A stretch of DNA of 10,689 nucleotides from Synechococcales cyanobacterium PMM_0002 (GTDB lineage: Bacteria > Cyanobacteriota > Cyanobacteriia > Elainellales > Elainellaceae): positions 1 through 10,689 of the forward strand of contig CASBQX010000050.1 of assembly GCA_949127925.1 (NCBI GenBank). The letters run 5' to 3'. Below are positions 6,458-10,689 of the stretch, in pieces. The translations under genes and the position numbers were made by a program. Below the pieces are notes generated by a model, which made no database searches, was not told the DNA's origin, and saw only the letters and a program-made list of their open reading frames with translations. Position 1 is the stretch's first letter. Every line of letters begins with the position of its first letter.

Positions 6458-8539
6458 ATGGAAACCCTGTATCAATATGCCTGGCTGATTCCGGTCTTGC
6501 CTCTAGCCGGGGCAATGATAATTGGATTGGGTCTGATTTCCTACAACCAGTCTGTCAACCGTCTGCGCACGGCGAGTTCTGTGCTGATTGTGTCGCTCAT
6601 TGGCACTGCGATGGTGCTCTCCTTTGGGCTGCTATGGAGTCAGGTTCAAGGCCATGCTCCCTACGTCCAATCGTTTGACTGGGCAGCAGCAGGCGACTTT
6701 CACTTGAGGATGGGATTTGTTATTGACCATCTGACCGCCTTGATGCTGGTCATCGTCACGAGCGTCGCCTTTTTGGTGATGATCTACACCGATGGGTACA
6801 TGGCTCACGATCCCGGATATGTTAGGTTCTACGCCTACCTAAGCCTGTTTTCCTCTTCCATGCTGGGTCTAGTCATCAGCCCAAATCTGGTGCAGGTCTA
6901 TATATTTTGGGAGCTGGTGGGCATGTGCTCTTACCTCCTGATTGGGTTTTGGTACGACCGTAAGGCTGCCGCCGATGCTTGCCAAAAGGCGTTTGTCACC
7001 AACCGCGTTGGCGACTTTGGGCTGCTGCTAGGCATCTTGGCGCTGTATTGGGCAACGGGTAGTTTTGAGTTTGATGTGATTGGCGATCGCCTCCAAGACC
7101 TGGTTCAGTCTGGTGCTCTGAGTGGCGGTATGGCAGCACTGTTTGCCATTTTGGTGTTTCTAGGGCCTGTCGCGAAGTCTGCACAGTTTCCGCTGCATGT
7201 GTGGCTGCCCGACGCCATGGAAGGCCCAACTCCGATTTCTGCTCTCATTCACGCCGCTACCATGGTGGCAGCTGGAGTATTTCTAATTGCTCGGATGTTT
7301 CCCGTGTTTGAAGGGATCCCGGTGGCAATGGACGTGATTGCCTGGACGGGAGGCGTTACCGCTTTCCTGGGAGCCAGCATTGCCATTACACAAAACGATA
7401 TTAAAAAAGGTTTGGCCTATTCCACCATGTCCCAGTTGGGCTACATGGTAATGGCGATGGGTGTAGGAGCTTATACAGCTGGGTTGTTCCACTTGATGAC
7501 TCATGCTTTCTTTAAGGCGATGCTGTTTCTGGGTTCGGGTTCGGTGATTCACGGGATGGAAGCGGTTGTGGGTCATGACCCCGTGTTGGCGCAGGATATG
7601 CGCTTGATGGGCGGACTGCGGAAATATATGCCTATTACGGCTATTACATTTCTAATTGGCACTCTGGCGATTTGTGGGATTCCTCCCTTTGCTGGGTTTT
7701 GGTCGAAAGACGAAATCTTAGGGCAAACCTTCAATGCGAATCCAGCTTTGTGGCTGGTGGGTTGGTTAACTGCTGGGATCACGGCCTTCTATATGTTCCG
7801 GATGTATTTCTCAACGTTTGAGGGTTCTTTCCGGGGTAATGACAGCGCCATTAAGCAACAGCTGAAAATAGAACAGTTGCAGCGCATGGGTTTAGCGTTT
7901 GGGCCGGGTGCAATGAACCCCAAAGAGCTAACGGCTGAATTCCCGACTAGCGATGCGCCAGACAATTCGCCTGATGCCCACGACTCCCATCACAGCAGCA
8001 CCCCTCACGAGTCGCCACTGGCGATGTGGTTGCCACTGGTAATTTTAGCGATCCCCTCCATGTTGGTCGGTTTGATAGGAACGCCGTTTGCTAACTATTT
8101 TGAGGCATTTATCCACGCCCCTGGCAAAGTGATGGAGACCGCCGCTGAGTTTGAATGGTCAGAGTTTCTGATTATGGGCGGTAGTTCAGTGGGGATCGCC
8201 CTGATTGGGATTACGCTGGCCACGCTAATGTACCGGACGCAGAAGATTGACCCAGGGGCGATCGCCGACAAAATTCAGCCCTTATATCAGCTTTCCCTCA
8301 ACAAATGGTACATCGACGACATCTACGATGCTGTCTTTGTGAAGGGTAGCCGTCGCCTTGCAAGGCAGGTGCTAGAGGTGGATGTCCGGATTGTGGATGG
8401 GTTGGTCAACCTAACTGGATTTGTGACATTGGTAACGGGTGAAGCGCTGAAGTACCTGGAAAGTGGAAAAGTGCAGTTTTATGCGCTGATTGTTTTTGGC
8501 GCAGTGTTAGGTTTGGTGCTCGTGTCGGGGATTACTTGA
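6458..8539 (+). CDS. ndhF: NAD(P)H-quinone oxidoreductase subunit 5, NdhF1 type
   Basis: This is the distal antiporter-like membrane subunit of NDH-1, which couples electron transfer to plastoquinone with proton pumping across the thylakoid membrane in respiration and cyclic electron flow. The 693 residues match the family length. Channel residues expected from the E. coli NuoL pattern are visible: E152 in FWELVGMCSYLLIGFW, K240 in GPVAKSAQFPLHVWLPDA, K353 in HAFFKAMLFLGSG and K417 in GFWSKDEI. The core proton-antiporter domain spans roughly 65-450. A His/Asp/Ser-rich loop (500-518) precedes the C-terminal membrane helices, and the amphipathic lateral helix would lie near the end. METLYQYAWLIPVLPL is the standard N-terminus, supporting ATG 6458 despite no clear Shine-Dalgarno. 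Pairing with ndhD downstream suggests the NDH-1L form (NdhF1/NdhD1) rather than the carbon-uptake NdhF3/F4 forms, and no cup genes are present. Confidence 0.96.
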   Translation: METLYQYAWLIPVLPLAGAMIIGLGLISYNQSVNRLRTASSVLIVSLIGTAMVLSFGLLWSQVQGHAPYVQSFDWAAAGDFHLRMGFVIDHLTALMLVIVTSVAFLVMIYTDGYMAHDPGYVRFYAYLSLFSSSMLGLVISPNLVQVYIFWELVGMCSYLLIGFWYDRKAAADACQKAFVTNRVGDFGLLLGILALYWATGSFEFDVIGDRLQDLVQSGALSGGMAALFAILVFLGPVAKSAQFPLHVWLPDAMEGPTPISALIHAATMVAAGVFLIARMFPVFEGIPVAMDVIAWTGGVTAFLGASIAITQNDIKKGLAYSTMSQLGYMVMAMGVGAYTAGLFHLMTHAFFKAMLFLGSGSVIHGMEAVVGHDPVLAQDMRLMGGLRKYMPITAITFLIGTLAICGIPPFAGFWSKDEILGQTFNANPALWLVGWLTAGITAFYMFRMYFSTFEGSFRGNDSAIKQQLKIEQLQRMGLAFGPGAMNPKELTAEFPTSDAPDNSPDAHDSHHSSTPHESPLAMWLPLVILAIPSMLVGLIGTPFANYFEAFIHAPGKVMETAAEFEWSEFLIMGGSSVGIALIGITLATLMYRTQKIDPGAIADKIQPLYQLSLNKWYIDDIYDAVFVKGSRRLARQVLEVDVRIVDGLVNLTGFVTLVTGEALKYLESGKVQFYALIVFGAVLGLVLVSGIT

Positions 8540-8560
8540 TCCGCTCGTGCAAAACAAAGA

Positions 8561-8589
8561 AAGGCATTTAGGCTAGACCTAAGTGCCTT
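8561..8589 (+). terminator. hairpin between ndhF and ndhD
   Basis: AAGGCATTTAGG (8561-8572) pairs with CCTAAGTGCCTT (8578-8589) across loop CTAGA: a 12-bp stem with one G-U pair. It is followed by CTGTTT rather than a real U-tract, so it may be a weak terminator that lets part of the transcription through to ndhD, or a processing and stability element in a shared message. Confidence 0.5.
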
Positions 8590-8658
8590 CTGTTTGAAGC
8601 AGAGCCAAGGTGTTGCAGGCTTTTTTACATAATCTTTGCACTTAAAAAAATATCCTGA

Positions 8659-10257
8659 ATGAATACTGCGGATTTTCCCTGGTTAACTACTATCATCCTG
8701 TTTCCTATCGTGGCATCCTTCTTCATTCCCTTGGTGCCAGATAAGGAGGGAAAAGGCAGACCGATTCGTTGGTACGCCCTAGTTATTGGACTGATTAATT
8801 TTTCGCTAACCGTCTACGCTTTCTATTCCAATTACGATATCTCTAGCCCTGACTTGCAGCTGGTTGAAAGCTACTCATGGGTCTCATCGCTCGATTTGCG
8901 GTGGTCGGTCGGTGCTGATGGTCTGTCCATGCCGCTGATCTTGTTGACTAGTTTCATCACTACGCTAGCGATCTTGGCCTCATGGCCCGTAACGCTAAAG
9001 CCGCGCCTCTTCTTTTTCTTGCTGCTGGTGATGTATGGCGGACAGATTGCTGTGTTTGCCGTGCAGGACATGCTGCTGTTCTTTCTGGTGTGGGAACTGG
9101 AGCTGCTGCCCGTCTATTTATTGCTGTCTATTTGGGGTGGCAAGAAGCGGCTATATGCAGCCACTAAGTTTATTCTCTACACGGCGGGTGGTTCGCTGTT
9201 TATCTTAGTGGCGGCTTTGGCGATGGCATTCTACGGAGATACCACCACCTTTGATATGCGATCGCTGATGGAAAAAGACTTTCCGCTTAACTTCCAGCTC
9301 CTGGCCTACGCCGGGTTTCTGATTGCCTATGCGGTTAAGCTCCCCATTTTTCCACTCCACACCTGGCTGCCAGATGCCCATGGTGAAGCGACAGCGCCAG
9401 TCCACATGCTGTTAGCGGGTATTTTGCTCAAGATGGGTGGCTATGCGCTAATTCGCATGAATGTGGAGATGTTGCCCGATGCCCATGTGCGGTTTGCGCC
9501 TATTTTGTTAATTCTGGGTGTCGTTAACATCATCTATGCGGCGCTCACTTCCTTTGCCCAGCGAAACCTGAAGCGGAAAATTGCCTACTCCTCTATTTCC
9601 CATATGGGCTTTGTGCTGATTGGAATTGCGTCGTTTACCGACTTGGGTATGAGCGGTGCCGTGTTGCAGATGGTGTCTCACGGTTTGATTGGAGCCAGTT
9701 TATTTTTCTTAGTAGGAGCAACCTACGATCGCACCCACACGCTGATTTTGGACGAGATGGGTGGCGTAGGCAAAAAAATGCCCCGCATTTTTGCCATGTT
9801 CACCGCCTGTTCGCTAGCTTCGCTGGCGTTGCCTGGGATGAGCGGGTTTGTGGCAGAGCTAATGATATTTGTCGGCTTTGCGACCAGTGACGCTTACGAT
9901 CTCACCTTTAAGGTGATCATCGTTGTTTTGGCCGCAATTGGGGTAATTCTCACGCCCATCTACTTGCTGTCGATGCTGCGTGAGATTTTCTATGGGCCTG
10001 AGAATAAGGCGCTAGTGGAACATGAGGTATTGGTAGATGCAGAACCGCGTGAAGTATTTATCATTGCTTCACTACTAGTGCCTATCATTGGGATTGGCTT
10101 CTATCCCAAGCTCCTCACTCAGGTCTACGATGCCAAAACAGAGGAAATTACCGCTCGGTTGCGGACGGCCTACTTTATGGCAGTAGAAAAACGTAATCCG
10201 GCCTTAGCTGATATTCAGCCATTCCAGGCTCCGGCCTTACAGGATACCGCTAGTTAG
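8659..10257 (+). CDS. ndhD: NAD(P)H-quinone oxidoreductase subunit 4, NdhD1 type
   Basis: This is the second antiporter-like proton-pumping membrane subunit of NDH-1, beside NdhF in the membrane arm. The 532 residues and 14-helix pattern fit NuoM/NdhD. Visible channel residues are E146 in FLVWELELLPVYLLL, K227 in AYAVKLPIFPLHTWLPDA, K258 in LLAGILLKMGGYALIRMNVE and E400 in GMSGFVAELMIFVG. H340 lies in VSHGLIGASLFFLVGA. ATG 8659 gives MNTADFPWLTTIILFP, the usual N-terminus of the NdhD1 group; no good Shine-Dalgarno precedes it (AAAAAAATATCCTGA). It lies 119 bases after ndhF, separated by the hairpin at 8561-8589. A CATAAT -10-like hexamer (8628-8633) without a matching -35 leaves open whether ndhD has its own promoter. 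The C-terminus after 495 is soluble and variable. No anomalies are seen. Confidence 0.96.
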   Translation: MNTADFPWLTTIILFPIVASFFIPLVPDKEGKGRPIRWYALVIGLINFSLTVYAFYSNYDISSPDLQLVESYSWVSSLDLRWSVGADGLSMPLILLTSFITTLAILASWPVTLKPRLFFFLLLVMYGGQIAVFAVQDMLLFFLVWELELLPVYLLLSIWGGKKRLYAATKFILYTAGGSLFILVAALAMAFYGDTTTFDMRSLMEKDFPLNFQLLAYAGFLIAYAVKLPIFPLHTWLPDAHGEATAPVHMLLAGILLKMGGYALIRMNVEMLPDAHVRFAPILLILGVVNIIYAALTSFAQRNLKRKIAYSSISHMGFVLIGIASFTDLGMSGAVLQMVSHGLIGASLFFLVGATYDRTHTLILDEMGGVGKKMPRIFAMFTACSLASLALPGMSGFVAELMIFVGFATSDAYDLTFKVIIVVLAAIGVILTPIYLLSMLREIFYGPENKALVEHEVLVDAEPREVFIIASLLVPIIGIGFYPKLLTQVYDAKTEEITARLRTAYFMAVEKRNPALADIQPFQAPALQDTAS

Positions 10258-10301
10258 CCGTTAAGGCTTGATCTGGGGGGTTCAAGAGCACACTTATAGC
10301 T

Positions 10302-10348
10302 TCAGCCAGTCATCTTAGGACAAGGGGCTTAAGCCCCTTGTTGGCTGA
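10302..10348. terminator. palindromic bidirectional terminator after ndhD
   Basis: A perfect 22-bp palindrome (arms ACAAGGGGCTT at 10320-10330 and AAGCCCCTTGT at 10331-10341) lies inside a wider inverted repeat, TCAGCCA at 10302-10308 with TGGCTGA at 10342-10348. It sits between the convergent ndhD and nuclease genes. There is no long U-tract, so termination efficiency is uncertain, but position and symmetry fit a shared transcript end. Confidence 0.55.
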
Positions 10349-10364
10349 CATGGCAACCTGCGTC

Positions 10365-10689
10365 CTAACGTTTGTGGCGACGGCTATAGAACTGCTCGAC
10401 TCGTGTTTGCCATGCTTGCCAGAGCTGCGCCATGACCTCTGGCTCAAACCGGAAAATTTCGGCGGGTAGATGGGGGATAGCCACTACCAAAATCGCTTGC
10501 CGTAGGGCGGCGGCCTGGTCGGGGTAAGAGTGGTTTACTGCACCGCAATACGCTGCCAACTGGAGTGGCCCGTCATAGAGCCTTTCAATACTGCCTTTGG
10601 GCTGGTCAGCTGTTTTCCAATCTATGACGCAAGGAACGCCCTGATAGGTCGCTACGCAATCGACTTTGCCCGCATAGCCTAAATCGTAG
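10365..10689 (-). CDS. PD-(D/E)XK nuclease family protein, C-terminal part (cut by window edge)
   Basis: This is the last 107 residues of a metal-dependent nuclease of the RecB/MGME1-like PD-(D/E)XK group, which degrade or trim DNA ends; the exact substrate here is unknown. Counting from the first complete codon at the window edge, the visible catalytic elements are Asp10 in YAGKVDCVA (the PD-motif aspartate), Asp23 and Lys25 in VIDWKTADQPKG (the D-x-K motif) and Gln43 with Tyr47 in PLQLAAYCGA (the Q-x-x-x-Y motif of RecB-type nucleases). The rest holds AILVVAIPHLPAEIF and a basic end, RRHKR, before the TAG at 10365-10367. The frame is open through the edge, so the start and any N-terminal domain lie outside. 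A TTG at 10559 should not be taken as the start because it would remove the catalytic residues. The gene converges on ndhD across the palindrome at 10302-10348. Confidence 0.85.
   Translation of the reverse strand, partial: YDLGYAGKVDCVATYQGVPCVIDWKTADQPKGSIERLYDGPLQLAAYCGAVNHSYPDQAAALRQAILVVAIPHLPAEIFRFEPEVMAQLWQAWQTRVEQFYSRRHKR

Noticed and set aside
1..10689. CRISPR array, tRNA, rRNA, insertion sequence or prophage genes
   Set aside because: No regularly spaced repeats, cloverleaf-like sequence, transposase frame or phage gene was seen on either strand.

Overview
The window is chromosomal DNA from a cyanobacterium, probably a filamentous one. Eleven copies of the octamer GCGATCGC (HIP1) lie in 10.7 kb (starts at 644, 1753, 2796, 2838, 3630, 4462, 5164, 6213, 7083, 8258, 9258), where chance predicts well under one. 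The gene content is also cyanobacterial: NDH-1 subunits NdhF and NdhD of the plastoquinone-reducing type, a CtpB-like carboxyl-terminal protease, a cyanoexosortase A and an HpsJ-family protein.

Left part (1-4244), cell-surface module. On the minus strand are the probable first codons of a gene leaving the window (1-38) and a complete WecG/TagA/CpsF-family glycosyltransferase (227-1072). After a 726-base gap, three plus-strand genes follow: cyanoexosortase A (1799-2685), its system-associated protein (2682-3371, ATGA overlap) and an HpsJ-family membrane protein (3426-4157). The exosortase reading frame is broken by one base at a run of nine T (1941-1949), so the true N-terminus (50 codons from ATG 1799) is out of frame with the catalytic body. 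A perfect 21-bp hairpin at 4199-4244 closes this operon. Together the genes point to export, anchoring or glycosylation of surface protein and polysaccharide; no PEP-CTERM substrate gene is seen here.

Middle (4245-6457). A minus-strand periplasmic S41 protease, CtpB-like (4300-5643), converges on the surface operon at the shared hairpin. Between it and ndhF lies an 814-base gap without a gene. It holds a palindrome beside the ctpB start, two direct repeats with 22-bp periodicity, and several inverted repeats, including an 11-bp perfect hairpin followed by T residues.

Right part (6458-10689). ndhF and ndhD encode two antiporter-like proton-pumping membrane subunits of NDH-1 (respiration and cyclic electron flow), with a hairpin between them. 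A palindromic bidirectional terminator at 10302-10348 separates ndhD from a convergent minus-strand gene, cut by the window edge, for a PD-(D/E)XK (RecB/MGME1-like) nuclease.

Most of the window is ordinary cyanobacterial core genome. The points that merit a second look are the T9 frameshift in the exosortase, the possible coding remnant in front of it, and the structured leader of ndhF.
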